In this document: positions 13,801 through 26,651 of the stretch, one piece after another
Position numbering within the stretch: position 1 is the first letter of the stretch
How the letters are laid out: every line of letters begins with the position of its first letter
Assembly (NCBI GenBank): GCA_014773175.1
Contig: VXCM01000751.1
Location: forward strand, 62,001 to 126,000
Origin: Lucifuga dentata
Lineage: Eukaryota > Chordata > Actinopteri > Ophidiiformes > Bythitidae
Length of the DNA: 64,000 bases
Reading direction: 5' to 3'
Notes under the pieces: model-generated
Seen by the model: the letters and a program-made list of their open reading frames with translations, nothing else
The model's database searches: none
Told to the model about the DNA's origin: nothing
Position numbers and translations under genes: made by a program

Positions 13801-14129
13801 CCTCTGCAGGGGCCTTGGGTTCTCCAGAGGGGCTCAAAGCCAAGATGGACCCTGAGAAGAGGTTTATCTGTGGCATCTGTGGCCAGGCCTTCCGCACCAA
13901 GTCCTACCTCAACAAGCACCAGCACAGAGTGCACAAAACCCAGAAGGGTCAGGGAGCTGCAGGGTCTGGCTTAAGTGACCTTGCCCCTTCCCTGACTTCT
14001 CCCTTCTCCCCTCAACAAAACATGTCTCTGCTTGAGTCCTTTGGCTTTCAGATAGTCCAGTCTGCTTTCGCCTCTTCATTGGTGGATGCAGAGGCAGGTC
14101 AGAGTGGCATGGACTTTGGAGGGAAGTGA
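4856..14129 (+). CDS. patz1: POZ/BTB, AT-hook and C2H2 zinc-finger transcription factor PATZ1 (MAZR)
   Basis: A nuclear DNA-binding regulator. Exons: 4856-6108, 7739-7802, 7902-8073, 9187-9345, 13651-14129; total 2127 nt, phases close, 708 aa. I chose the ATG at 4856 (MEKVAEPSW), because the open frame 15 nt upstream begins with TTG. Exon 1 holds the BTB domain (residues about 15-130, with GGRFCDVVLRVG, FPAHKAVLAACS, YFESVFS and LLMRSVIEIC), an AT-hook RGRPKK near residue 245 and C2H2 fingers starting near residues 274, 351 and 379. A further finger, CQSCGKGFSR, is split across the exon 1/2 junction. Exons 2-4 supply three more fingers. The last exon carries a final finger (CGICGQAF) and the PATZ1 tail SPFSPQQNMSLLESFGFQIV. 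Intron 4 starts with GC, not GT. An extra in-frame exon may exist at 13001-13213. In human the same family lies near EIF4ENIF1 on 22q12, which fits the neighbour here. Confidence 0.96.
7711..7738 (+). repeat. (TTTC)n microsatellite forming the splice acceptor tract of patz1 exon 2
   Basis: A TTTC tetranucleotide array runs directly into the acceptor CTAG of patz1 exon 2 (exon starts 7739), so it serves as the polypyrimidine tract of that splice site. Confidence 0.8.
8788..8828. repeat. (CT)n(CA)n microsatellite in patz1 intron 3
   Basis: A CT array followed by a short CA array, lying in the intron between the exons ending at 8073 and starting at 9187. No function is apparent. Confidence 0.8.
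9634..10215. mobile_element. Non-autonomous TTAA-flanked DNA element, copy 1 (582 bp)
   Basis: The ends AGGACCATACC and GGTATGGTCCT are inverted, and the inverted similarity extends inward for about 90 bp (for example TTACTGACAATCATTTCCCAAAGG near the left end, its complement near the right). TTAA flanks both sides (9630-9633 and 10216-10219), as expected for target-site duplication by piggyBac- or Kolobok-type transposases. I see no transposase gene. Copies 2 and 3 are at 55971-56546 and 63514-63767. It sits in patz1 intron 4. Confidence 0.85.
13001..13213 (+). CDS. patz1: Candidate in-frame cassette exon of patz1 (213 nt, 71 codons)
   Basis: The segment is preceded by a pyrimidine-rich tract and TGTAG and is followed by GTCAGT. 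Entering with the phase left by exon 4 (one nucleotide, G), it is open for all 213 nt and leaves in the same phase, so it can be included or skipped without shifting the frame. The encoded peptide runs from DLCASRQLLLTSS to GFPVHGPLAG. It is more GC-rich than the flanking intron. It would raise the protein from 708 to 779 aa. I do not recognise the peptide. Inclusion is inference. Confidence 0.55.
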
Positions 14130-16316
14130 CATATTGCTGGGAATTGAGTTCTAGCAATGCCTCTTATTCCTAGGACAAAGCAGAGCGGCCCACCTACACC
14201 TGCTCTGTATTTGGGAAAAACTTTGCCTCAAGACTAATTTGCTTTTCATGATATTGCTCACTGTGTGTCCATGTTTGTTGCGTTTTTGTCGCAGACTGCC
14301 ATATGATTCCTGCTTTGTGTACTTTCAGAGCAGGAAAATCCGTGTAAGGTGTTTTAATTTTCTTCATGACATGAAGGGTTTTTCCTTTATCTGATCTGTT
14401 ATTTTTCAGAGGTTTTTGTTTGGTGCATGTTTGTAATTGACTTAGTTGCATACAGTATATGTTGCCTGATGTGTGATAAATTATTTATTACATCTGGTAA
14501 AATGGAAATCACTTACTTTTGTATTTACCTACTGCCACTTAACTGCTCTGATGTAGGTGGAAAACCTGCCCAATTTTTGTGCTTTGTATTCTTTAGTTGC
14601 TCTGAAGGCTGTAAAGCAGATGTTTTTACCTCAGAGCAACAAGAGGGCTGAATCTATATTCAGTTTGTTTTCTGCTTTCTTTCAAGGAAAAAAAAAAAGC
14701 TTTTTAATAGGCAGAAATTCAAATCAGCCTCAATAATTTTGATTGTAATTTTTGGTCCAAATATTCTACTTTTGGGTGACTTACAATATTCACAACTGGC
14801 CTATGGCATATTTCATTACATATTTATCGGAGCAATTTTTGTTACAGTTGGCACAGTTACATTAAAACAAAAATCAAGCACTGTTGTTAAAATTTTAGAA
14901 GATGGTAATCTATATAAGAGTTAAGAAGCTCTGTTTTTGTCAGATGATTTTAAAATATGTAGTGTTAAAAACTTGAATTACAAAAAATGTCCAAGCACAA
15001 ATGTTAGAGCCTCCCCATAAGGAACATTGAATTCACTAAAAAGGTCTAGAAGTGGCTTTAGTTTTCAAAATTGTAGTCCAGCTCCAACAGGAAGCAGCTC
15101 TTGTGATGTCATAGAGGTCAGTTTGCCAGACTTTATATTGCACCCTACAGCCACAAAAGCCTTTGTACAGTTGTTTTCACATGCCAAATAGTGCTCCCAT
15201 GACAAGTAAACAGTTTGATACGTACAGTTGGTGGAACTCCCCTCTAAAAGCTGATGTGATAGCTTGTATTGTGTACATAAATACTTTAGTTGAAAACATA
15301 TTTTCTGGGATAAAGCTTTTGATCACTTTAAGTAAATATGTAATGAAGACATGCTGAATGAAATTGTCATGAAACATGCCATGAGCTCGTTAGGAATGGC
15401 CTTCGTATAGCCCTACAATGAAAATGTGTCCAAGTCTTGTTTGTTAGTCTCTTAAATGTTAAATCAGTTCTCTACTTTTAGCAGGGACCAAGGTCAGGTA
15501 TATTTTCAGTATCAGTTTTGAGAAATGTAGATTATATTTTATTAACTTATTCACGCCCTCTTAGTTTTGTGTACAGTTTTTTTTTATTGTCAAACAAAAA
15601 TCTTGTGATTTGCTCATTTTTTTAAATAATTTTTTACTGTAATTTATGTTAAATGGAGGAGAGGTGTGCTTGTTAGCGTGTTGTAACAACCAGGGATTGG
15701 AGGAATGCCCCCAACTGCACTGGAAGAGGCAAACTGGTACAACAGCCTCTTAACTGACCAGATTCAATGACAGATTCATTTATGTTCACTTTAACTTGCT
15801 GGTCTTCATTTAGTCTTCATCATCCAGACTCCTTGTAAAGCTCACTGCCCTTGTCAGATTTCTTAGTGCAAAGAGCATGGCTTGTGTTTTACTACTGGTC
15901 ACTCAGTTACAGTACATACTATCGTCTGTGTGCCATGTGGTGAGAATTCAATTAATCTAAAATTTAAAATTCAAATTTAGGATTAATTGTAAGGCTCAGA
16001 CTGTCAAGATATTTCTGTGAAGAACACAGGTAAAATATGTTAAAATAAATCTTTTCTGTAGGTGCCCCCACTGCAACCTGGCATCTGTTGCAGTATAAAT
16101 TCATTTATTGTCGTATTTAATTGTTTAAGTTTTAATTAGCCCAAGAGGATGATATTTATTGGGTAGAACATTATGCAAGGAACAATCAGCTGTAACTGTT
16201 TAATTCAGTTTCAGTTAAAATGAAACTAGTAGAAATCCTTGAGAGAAAAAAGAAAAGAAAAAAAAAGAAAAAAAAAATGAAACCAGTAGATTCTTCTCAC
16301 AAACATGGCCAGCATA
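14130..16316 (+). other. Probable patz1 3' UTR
   Basis: No convincing coding sequence is present; the short frames lack splice context or similarity. The stretch is AT-rich and follows the patz1 stop directly. An AATAAA at 16044-16049 is one possible end; another is at 19269-19274, which would place the Tc1 element inside the 3' UTR. Confidence 0.5.
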
Positions 16317-17891
16317 CAGTGCTGTGAAAAAGTACTCGACCTCCTCCTGATTTCTTCTATTTGGGTGTGTATCTTATAATAAACGGTCAGATCTTCACAC
16401 AAAATCTACCATAAAACAAAGGCAACCCGAGTGAACACAAAATACAAGTTTAAAATGATAATTGTATTTATTGAAGTAAAAAGGTTATGTAATACCAACT
16501 AGCTTGTGTGAAAAACCTGAACTTAATAACTAGTTGTGCCTCCCGTAACAGCAACAACTGCAACCAAACGCTTCTGATAATTTGAGATCAGCCTCTGACA
16601 TTGCTGTGGTGGAATTTTGGCCCACTCTTCTTTGAGGAACTGCTTTAGTGTAGCCACATTGGAGGGTTTGCAAGCATGAACTGCTCTTTTCAGGTCCCGC
16701 CACAGTATCTCAATGGGGTTCAGGTCTGGACTTTGACTAGGCCACTCCAAAACTTCAATTTTATTCCTTTTGAGCCATTCAGAGGTCGACTTACTCTTAT
16801 GCTTGGGATCATCATCTTGCTGCATGACCCAGTTGCGTCTGAGCTTCAACTCACAGATGGCCTGCCATTCTCCTTCAGGATTCTCTGGAAGAGAGCGGAA
16901 TTCATGTTTCCCTCAATTATGGCAAGTTGCTCTGACCCTGAAGTAGCAAAGCATCCCCACATTATCATGCTGCCACCTGTATGCTTGACTGTAGGTATGT
17001 TCTTTTTGTGGAATTCTGTGTTTGGTTTATGCCAGATGTAACACGACCTCTGTCATCCAAACAGTTCCAATTTTCCACTCATCAGTCCATAGAACATTCT
17101 TCCAAAAGGTCTGAGGGTCATCAAGGTGCGTTGTGGCAAAATTCAGATGAACCTTAATGTTCTTCTGGGTTAGCAGTGGTTTTGGCCTCGCCACTGTCCC
17201 ATGGATGCCATTTCTACCCAGTGTATTTCGGATAGTGGAGTCATGAACTATGACCTTTATTGAAGTGAGAGAGGCCTACAGTTCCTTGGATGTTTTCCTT
17301 GGATCTTTTTGACTTCCTGGATGAGTTGTCGCCGTGATCTTGGAGGAATTTTGGAAAGTTGGCCACTTCTGGGAAAGTTCACTATTCTTCCAAACCTTCT
17401 TCATTTGTAGATAATGTCTCTTACTGTGGATCTGTGGACTCCCAGAGCCTTAGAAATAGCTTTGTAACCCTTCCCAGACTGATGTATTTCAATCACCTTC
17501 TTCATCATCTCTTCTGGAATGTCTTTTGATCTTGGCATAGTGTGCTACTGGTGAGACTTTTTAGCCAACTTCATGCTTCTGAAAATGGTCTATTGAAGTG
17601 ATGATTTGATTGAACAGGGCTGGCAGTAATCAGCTGCAACCGTTTATCAATGCTGTTTGAATGTAGTAACTAAGGGGGCGAATACTTTCTCACACAGGTG
17701 TAGTTGGTATTACATCACCTTTTTGCTTCAGTAAATACAATTATCATTTAAAACTTGTATTTTGTGTTTGCTCCAGTTGCCTTTGTTTTATGTTAGATTT
17801 TGGTTGAAGATCTGAAACAATTTAGTATGAAATACACAAAAAAAAAAAAAAAAAAAATCAGGAGGGGGTCAAATATTTCTTCACAGCACTG
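16317..17891. mobile_element. Tc1-like DNA transposon, nearly full length (1,575 bp), inactive
   Basis: The ends begin CAGTGCTGTGAA in inverted orientation and are bracketed by TA on both sides (16315-16316 and 17892-17893), the Tc1/mariner target duplication. Inverted similarity continues inward for roughly 200 bp (left about 16317-16513, right about 17690-17891), the IR/DR layout seen in fish Tc1 elements. A decayed transposase lies between, on the minus strand. Confidence 0.93.
16523..17538 (-). pseudogene. Decayed Tc1 transposase
   Basis: About 1,016 nt, matching the usual ~340-codon Tc1 transposase. The C-terminal 108 codons (16523-16849) are open and show the DDPKH and SPDLNPIE segments around the second and third catalytic acidic residues. 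Upstream, Tc1-type sequence continues in shifted frames with stops back to a likely original ATG at 17538. The gene cannot make an intact enzyme as it stands. Confidence 0.9.
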
Positions 17892-19268
17892 TACTTCAGC
17901 ATGGTCTTATACATGTTAAAACACAAAATACAACCGTTCCTGTTGGGAATGGCAGAAATCTGACTTCATAACATTGCTGGCAATGCTGGAGAGCTCTATA
18001 ATCTGCCATGCTAAAATTAAATGAAAATATGTCTACCTAGTTTGTGAAAGTTGTTTTATTTCACTTTGTTCTCAATTATGTTGAAAAATCTGAACCAATC
18101 ACATAAAATTGAATAATACTGAATAATTTTTTTTTTTTTTTTTGCAGCACACATCGATTCAATACCATTAAATCTGGGGCATGTGGTATTTTTTGCCTCT
18201 TTGCAGTGTATAACTTGAGTCCAGTGAAGGGGCTTGTGTGTGATGATGGCTGTAAAAAGAAGAGTGTCTGTGTGTTTCTCTCTGTGCTTGATCTGTGTTC
18301 TCTGCTCTGTATACTTCTTTTTAAATATTATTTGTGAGCAATTTAGTCTGTTAATTTCAATACATTCCTATATTATTTATGGTTATATTGTGATTGTAAC
18401 AAGTGTATATACCGTTCATATACACATGCTATAAATATATATATACATATATATATATATTATATATATATATGAACCAACAAATGTATGATCAGTGTTT
18501 GTCAACAGTGGTCCTGAACATGTAGATTTTTTCATGTTGATTTATGTAGAGGGATATTAAGTTATGGCCATTTGATTGAAAGTGTGTAAACTGCATGCAC
18601 AAAGTAAATGTAATGAGCTCTGTTCTGGTGCGGATTGAATGTCGATCACTGGTTGATGGTGGTAGAATCGCTGTTCACCTTCAGTCACACGTCTTTGACC
18701 AAGTTTTCCCCTTTTTGATCCACTCTGCCACCATGCACTAATTTGTACACTTAAGAGGTAATAAAGGGTGTTTTGTAATTTTTAAAAAATTTTATTTTAA
18801 CAAGTGGAGGATGCTGTGAGAAAAAATATTTCTTTTCCCCTAATCACATGCTAGTAAAGTCACTGGCTAGTTTGTCTCACCATTTTGGTATTAAAAGGTA
18901 AAAGACATTTTCTGTCAATATTTAGAGTCATAAATCTTTTCTTTTCTGCTTTTGGTCTGTTGCAAAGTGCCTTCCCAATACTGATTGTGCACAGCAGTGG
19001 ATTAAAAAACCCTCTTTTCTAAAGGTTAGGTAGTATTGTACAGAGTGACTTGCATTGACACTTTTGTATAAAAACAGAAGATGTACAATATGTTAACTTG
19101 GTATTTTATCATCATAATCAACAAAATTGCTCTTACAACCTGTGAGCTACTTGTTTTGTTATAAATTCTTTGGACATATTTCAATATAAGCATACTTTTC
19201 TATAGATATTCGTTTTTGTACTCTGTTATTGAGTCTCATCTCTCTTGTTGGTACAGAGATGAGTATCT

Positions 19269-19274
19269 AATAAA
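19269..19274 (+). terminator. Possible distal polyadenylation signal of patz1
   Basis: AATAAA in an AT-rich context about 5.1 kb after the patz1 stop. Its use is not shown by the sequence. Confidence 0.35.
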
Positions 19275-19694
19275 CTGAATTTAAAAAACTCCCTAGCATT
19301 TGTCATGTAATTATTAAAGGCAAGTATGGAAATAATGTGATATTAACTGTTAAGCTGGATAAAAACAATGGAACCCTTTCAGCTGGCTTGCTTTCTTTTT
19401 TCTGAAACAGGTGATTCTGGCAGTCTAAAGAAATGATTATTTTTATGTGAAAAGTAGCACATTGATAGAGGACAAACCCAGAATCCTACACCACCACCAT
19501 CAGGCCACATATCAGTTCAAATCTCAGCCTGTAACTCCTGCATGTTCCATCTATCAAACTAATTCTCAGATCTGCATGACTAACAACGTATACAGACCTA
19601 CACATCGACTTAAATTTCATTTAAATGTGTTTTCCAGTTATTTGCTTAGTATTGGTAACAAGTGTTCAGATTAAGTAAGGCACTGAAAAATTAC

Positions 19695-19725
<31 letters not shown>

Positions 19726-19889
19726 TATTTGTGGGTCTGTATTTCATGCAATGTTGTTGGTTAACAGTAGAATGAACCAGAAACGAGACACAAATTCAGC
19801 ATTGCTCTCATCTGCTTTCACACAGAGCATTACTGAAGTTCAATAAATAAATTAAAAAGTTGTGTGAACGAGTTTGTGTGTCTCTGTGT

Positions 19890-20020
19890 CAGCCCTGCGA
19901 TAGACTGGCGATCTGTCCAGGGAGTACCCCACCTCTTGCCCTATGACTGCTGGGATAGGCTCCAGCCCCCCGTGACCCTCAACAGGACAAACGGGTTTAG
20001 AAAATGGATGGATGGATGGA
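19890..20020 (+). mobile_element. L2-type LINE 3' tail
   Basis: Contains the characteristic fish LINE 3'-end text: CTGCGATAGACTGGCGATCT, then GGGATAGGCTCCAGCCCCC, ending in an (ATGG)n tail. Only the 3' end of the element remains, the usual result of 5' truncation at insertion. Confidence 0.8.
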
Positions 20021-20379
20021 AGTTGGCATGGTAAATCCTCCCTTTCCTGGATATTTACTTATCAACCAATCACATTTTAACTTGTGGTAACGAAATCAAA
20101 ATCAACTATGTCAACAGTATATGTCATATATGTCATATACTGTATGTCATATGTTATATATTCAGTTGGCTGAAATGATGCCAAGTGCCATGAATCACAC
20201 ACATTGATCAAGCTGACCAATAATTTCTTGCATTTATTTATTATCACTGGATTGCATGTAAAAAACAAACAAACAAACAAAACATAAACATTTAATTTGT
20301 TAAGACATCGTGAAATTACTCAGCAGACCTCTCCTATTAAATAATTAGACACAGCACTCTTCAATTACTCCCACCTGTG

Positions 20380-20790
20380 TCTGATTGATCAACATTGTTA
20401 GAGGGTTTAATGCCACTGAGGCTTGGCATTGAACACTGAGTTTGTTATGCAGACCTTTTGAGTTCAAGTCCTGCTAGAACTATACTTTATTGATTTGTAT
20501 CCTATAGTTTTCAAAGTAAAAGGAGACTATCTTTGGCATCAAAAATCCAACCAAGAATGCTTGGAATGGATCACATACTTTGATATTGATTATATTTAAT
20601 CAATCTATTAATTTGTCCTGCAAATTTAGTCTATACTGACTTCCAACTTGTGTGCAAGCAGTTGGTAGAGTGGATCTTGTCATACTGAGATTTTCAGTTT
20701 AAATCCTTGTCATTTACCTCCATTAGTTTTCATAAAGACAAACAAGAAAAACATTGGCATTGAAAGTCCAACCAAATGTAGTCTTGCCTA
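20380..20790. mobile_element. Two diverged tRNA-SINE-like units
   Basis: Two stretches contain B-box-like text (GAGTTCAAGTCC near 20459; CAGTTTAAATCC near 20694). The second also has an A-box-like GCAGTTGGTAGAG upstream. Both are followed by similar text (TAGTTTTCA... then GGCAT... then TCCAACCAA), suggesting two old copies of one tRNA-derived unit. Heavily decayed; low confidence. Confidence 0.3.
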
Positions 20791-20808
20791 TAGGGCAAGA
20801 CTACATTT
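20774..20808. repeat. Perfect 15-bp inverted repeat with 5-nt loop
   Basis: AAATGTAGTCTTGCC is followed by TATAG and then by its exact reverse complement. Either strand could form a 15-bp stem. It lies at the end of a SINE-like remnant. Confidence 0.85.
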
Positions 20809-21404
20809 AATATATTTACATTTATTTACATTTATTAAAAGACCTAGGACTGCCACTGACTTCAGACATTTAGCTTTTAGTGAAGACACATGGTTTCAAA
20901 GTGGGTCGGCATATGGGCAGTATTTTAGGCCCTTTTCTGAGAATTGCTAGTTTGGGATCTTTTACAATCAAAGGCAAACCAAATTGTCCTTATTACTTAT
21001 CTCAATATGCTAAATGATAAAATACAAATCTTATAACTCTTAGTACTTTTAAGTGCAAAAAAGAACAATTACTGAAAATAACTCAAACTAAAGAGTATCT
21101 AATTATTTTCATATGTTTCTCCTTTTATTCAAATGATAACTAAAACAGAAAGTATTCTGATATATACAACAAAAGTTTTGTTAATAGTGATTCATTTTCA
21201 GGGCCCCACTTTCATAATGTCACAACTAAACTCATTTTGATTGTAAATTCAAAGTAAATATCTGATATTCTGTCTACCATAGACCTGATGTAGTTTCCAT
21301 ATATACAGTTTCATCACAAATGCAGTTAGCATTTAGTTGAGGATTCAATTTTTGGAAAATATATACAAGAAATGCTTCAAGTGAAAAATAAAGAGCAAAA
21401 TGTT

Positions 21405-23845
21405 TTAGAATTTAGTTGCAAGGTAATTTGTCCTTTCAACGTCAGTATTTCTGTTCTTGTAGTTCAATTTGTTGAAGTCCTCCATTATCTCCACCATTGT
21501 CTTTCCTTTTGTCTCTGGGACAAAATATAGCATGAATGCTGCACTGAAAATGGAGTAAGCCACGAAAATTAGGAAGCAGAATTGCCCAAGTCCTTCCTGT
21601 ATGGTTACATGTAAAAATGCGTGTTAACAGACACATTTGTCCAAATACAGCACAAACCATGCAAAACCTTTAAATAACAACCTCTAAAATTAATATATTT
21701 TAGGAAACTGTGCGATACACAGTTTTAGAATTTGAGTGATTAGTATCTTACCACCACATAGCCGAACAACATCCCCACAAGAAACATGCCCAGCCAGTTG
21801 ATTGTCCCACTGATCACATAAGCAGAGGGTCGCCAAGCTTGTAGAAAGAGGTCAGCAGGGAGGGCCATTGACACTCCGGCTGAAAGGAGATTTAACAAAA
21901 TAAGATAATGTGGCAATCTGCAAACCAGTTTCAAATGAACAATATTACTGCTTAACAAACTTTCGAAAACTCACAAGGTCCAAGTCCATAAATACAGATG
22001 ACACAAAAGATTAGGGAGATGTTCACATATGGGACCCAGGCATAAAGATCCTGAGGGGAAAGAGAAGCATTTATAATATGTCTTCTACAAGACAGAGCAG
22101 AGGGAGGTGCTTGGAGTGTGTTTACCTTGATGGAAAGCATGACAGTAAGTATACACATGGTGAGACCCATCAGGAGATAACCAATGCCCATCAGCTTCTT
22201 TCTCCCAGCACGATCTATTAAAAAAGACTGAGACAGACATCAAATTAGGTCTTTTTATTATCTGAAAGGTTTTCAAGAGTCTGATCCTATTGAAATGTAA
22301 CTGGTGGGCGTGGCAGAGGAAAGGACACGAAGTCAACAAAATCAACAGATTTCTTTCTGCTGGGAGAATGATCGTGCGTAGTATATAGTCAGGAGATGTT
22401 TCATTTGAATAGTGGTGCTAGAGTAAAGCTCAAAGGTAGAAACTAATTGATGTATACCAGTATTTACTTTGAGTATAGTTACTGTATCAAGTGTAATTGT
22501 AAAGCACTGGTACTTCGAGTATTCACATTCGGCGAGATTTTTTTGTTGTTGTTTGTTTGTTTTTTCTTTTTTGCCATTACATTTCGGAAAGTGCAGTTGC
22601 CGTATATACTCGAGTATAAGCCAATCTCGTTTATAAGCTGACCCCCTGATTTTGACCTGCAAATTTAGATTTTTAAAGAAACCCTATGTAAGCCGACCCC
22701 CTGATGTTGTTCCATCAATTTATTTGTTTAGCAGATTACCTGTTTTCTGGGTATTGTCATCGTATTCCTGTAATTTCCTGAAAATAGCCCATGTACCAGT
22801 ACCAGTAAACAGCTGATTATTGTAACTGACATTAACTTTTCTGGACTCCTCTTTCTTGTTCTGAATTGCCAAACAGTTCACTGTAATGTATGGTACCATA
22901 CTGGTATATGAAACAGCACTTTTATAAGGTTGTCTCTGATTGGCCCATTCTTTTGTTTGCTGGATAAGATGTTTTGTCAGGAAATATCTCATTCTAAGGT
23001 ATGATTTAAACTATTTTCCATGGGTAGTGGTAATGGGTAGTGTATTTCCACCTCTGGAAATTTTGTTCTCTGGGATCAAGTTTGAATTTCTTGTGTATAA
23101 GCCGACCCCCCAGTTTGCTTTGTGAAATTTGGTAATAAAAACTCAGCTTATACTTGAGTATATACGGTCAGTTACTTTTACAGATTCACATTTTATATTT
23201 AAAAGATGAGAGAAAATAACATAAATGCCACTATATTAGCTCTAATTGTTTCTTTCAATTCAATCGCTCTTCAACTGACATGAAAAGATGGAAAGGGGTG
23301 GAAATTCCTTCATACTCACACACAGTGTTATGGTGATGAGCTCTGTTGCTCCGATACCAATGGCCAGGTAATGCATCTGGTTCTCTGGCACTCCTGACTC
23401 CCGGAAGATGTCAAACGCATAGAAGTACAGCTGGATGATGAGATAAAAGTGAGTGAATAAGGTGTGAAATGACTCTCAGTTGCTGTGATGTACATTTTAG
23501 TGTGACAAAGAGGAAAGCTGAAACAAATGCACAGCATTGATGCCGCAAAACTGAATCCCAGCACATGGGATGGCCAGAGTCAGCAGCTGCCATCTCACGC
23601 AATGGGAGCGGAGGACGTCCAGTACGGTCTTTGCTTTCTCTCCCTGTGCACTCTCTCTTTCTTTCTGCATGTCAACAAGCTCAAGTTTCACGTCTTCCTC
23701 CTGCCACAGCCACTGCAAGGCTGGTACATATAAGTTACACACATCATACATCAAAATGTGAATTTACATGTCATACAATTATAACTACTTTAGATACTAA
23801 CTACTTTACTTTGCTAACTACTTTAGAACTACTTTAGATAAACAA

Positions 23846-23907
<62 letters not shown>

Positions 23908-26604
23908 CAGCACTTTCACTCACATTTCAATTTATATTTCATTTACATTGTGTTTTTTCTATAAATTGTCAAAACTCAGTTCAGTGGTTTTTGGGATTAA
24001 ACCTGACTAATTTTGATAGTGGTTTGCATAACAGTCATCAGTGGGTTCATGCTCTCCATGCAATGCAACCCTGACAAGTCATATTAAAAGGACATAAGTC
24101 ATTTTCTTGACTGGAAAAAATAAAAAAAAAACAAAACAAAACATATTTTGATACTCTGTCATTATTTTTCTCTCCATATAATAGCTGTTAACCAACAACT
24201 TAAGTTCACTCCCATCCTGTGGATTTATTAAATGGCACTCTGGGAATCACTATAACTAAAGCAGTAGACAAAGCAGATAATCCTGCTTTCGTGAAAATCA
24301 GTACTGTCTGTTTAGTGGAAATTACTTTATTAATTCATGTTGGTTTGTGTATGCTCCTGTTGTTCCTGATGTCAGTAATGTATTAAAAAGATAATGTTAA
24401 TCTTCTACATAATTTGGCCATCACTGTCAAATTGTCTACTGTGAAGACACTTATGACTGAGAAAAACATAAAATATATTATGGGTGTGATACACAGCTGT
24501 TTTAACAGTTTTGTAATCTCATAACTTTTGTAATCTGATGATCTTCGATGCAGAAATTTCTGCTGCTTCTACTCACCTTTTGTGCTGCTTTCAGCGTCGC
24601 CTTTGTCGATATAAAGGTATCGAGGCGTCTCAGGGAAGAAAAGCAGCATCACAAACTGCAGTATGGCAGGAATGCCACTGACAGCTAAGAGATATGGCCA
24701 CATGTCTTCTGTGCCCATTATTTCCCTAAAAGTGTATAAAAGACAGGCGAAAAAAACATAAATACATAGTAACAGTAGGAAAAACAAAGATAGATCCACA
24801 GTACTGAAAATACTGTATGCTTTGGATTATTAATTTGGAGAAATAGTGTGATGAGGTCTACAGGGTCTTGTACTATTTGTACCCAAGAAGTGTTTCCTGT
24901 CCTCTTTAATAAGTGAATGAGTTGTACTTCTACTCATTTAGTCTTGGCTAATGTTTGTTTTACATGTTGTTGCAGGTATTAGTGAGCTTATAGTTTAAAT
25001 CAAGTTCTTACTTGATGCCAATTATCTGACCCATAACTTTTCCAAAGCCGATGAAAATAGAGCTTGTTAGGGTCAGGAAACCCCTCAGTTTCTTTGGAGA
25101 ACATTCACCCAGATACATCAAGTGCACACTCAGTCCAAGACCTGTAAAGGGAAAAAAGAAAACTAAGAGCATGGAGAAAACTAAAAGTAAATAAAGAATA
25201 TAGGAAAAAAAAAAAAGACAATGCAAATACAGACACTCCACAACAACAGAACGTACCAACATTATATCCGTAGAGAAATCTGCCCAATAAGATCATCTCA
25301 AAGGACCCGGCCATGTGACTGAACAGCATGAGCAGGGCAGCAACAACAGCCACCACATTGTTGAACAACAGAGCTTTTTTCCTACAAAAGCAAATAAAAT
25401 TTGAAGATAAAATAAGTGGATTGAAGGAAACTTCATCCTTGTTTGCAGTGTTATACACAATCAATCTATGGTAGTCAGAGTTATTTTGTGACGGCATGTT
25501 TTATGCTTTTACCATCTCTGTCAGTTTGCACCATACTTCTGTCTGAGTTTGTGGTTTAAAGTTCCAATATGTCTTTTGCTAGCTTTTAAGACAGCATGCA
25601 TGAACTTCTTCCATTTAGCAATGACTGGACTGAAGTTACCTTGAAAATAGATATACTGCAGCTTGTAGGTGTTTGTTTTTGCAACCCTCTGCTAACACAG
25701 TTAAAGCACTGCTGTTTGACAGTTTTTCTTTTATCCTTTAATTAAATAGACACGGGATATTGTCACTCCTCGATCAAGTTATCTTCTGGAGAATGGTGCT
25801 TTACATCCTGGGGTCAAGCACTGATCAGCTTGCAGCTTGCAGAGGAAGGAGTTTGTTGTCTCAAGTCTCTTCAGGCATAAGGTTGGTGAATCTTTCATCT
25901 GAAGAAACCGTTGGATATATGGACACATCCTCTTCAGGATGCCACATCGCTGTACAGAGGCCGGTTCCTGGATTCTAACAGAAAGGTGAGCATGCATCGG
26001 CCACTCCTTTTACCATTTCTCAGAAATGATGCCTATGGGCCTTGTCATTGCACTTCCTACTTTTCAACATCGTATGTAGTTAATGCTAAGAAGACTCACA
26101 TGGACTCGCTGTTGTGTATCCAGATGACATAATTATGTACAGAACACCTTCAGCACTTCAGAGAGGTTTTTGACCATCTCAGAACAGCAAACGTGAAGCT
26201 AAAGCTGTCAAAGTATAACTTTGCACAATCACAAGGGTCCATTTTCTTGATTAGTTTTTGAGTGCTGTGAGAAGGCTGTTGGAAGCTGTTTAGTGGTTTA
26301 TCAGTCTGAGGCTATGTCGTACACTGAAATGTCATGTGACTCTGCCGAGTTGCATCACCAGGAGCCAGGAGAAAACAACAGACCAGTGTTTTTTCTGTTC
26401 CTTTTTTTTTTTTTTTNTTTTTTTTTTTTTTGTCACACCAGTGATGAAGATTAATGTGATTTTTGATGCCTATTTATAATCCCTTTATTGGCATTTTTTT
26501 TTTGTTCCAAAGTTGAGGAATGCCAGGAAGTTTGAAATCCCGAAATGTCAGTAATTGTTGAGTCATTGCTATTAATTATCAGCATTATCTATTACATAAC
26601 AAGT

Positions 26605-26651
<47 letters not shown>

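Larger units (their letters stand above)
17892..21404. other. AT-rich stretch between patz1 and slc2a11, repeat-derived in part
   Basis: No gene is visible. It holds an alternating AT run at about 18435-18472, a possible polyadenylation signal (19269-19274), a GT/GA microsatellite near 19696-19723, an L2 tail (19890-20020), tRNA-SINE-like pieces (about 20380-20790) and a perfect hairpin (20774-20808). The slc2a11 gene ends at 21405, so its 3' UTR occupies the right edge; TTTATT at 21124-21129 is a possible signal on the minus strand. Confidence 0.6.
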
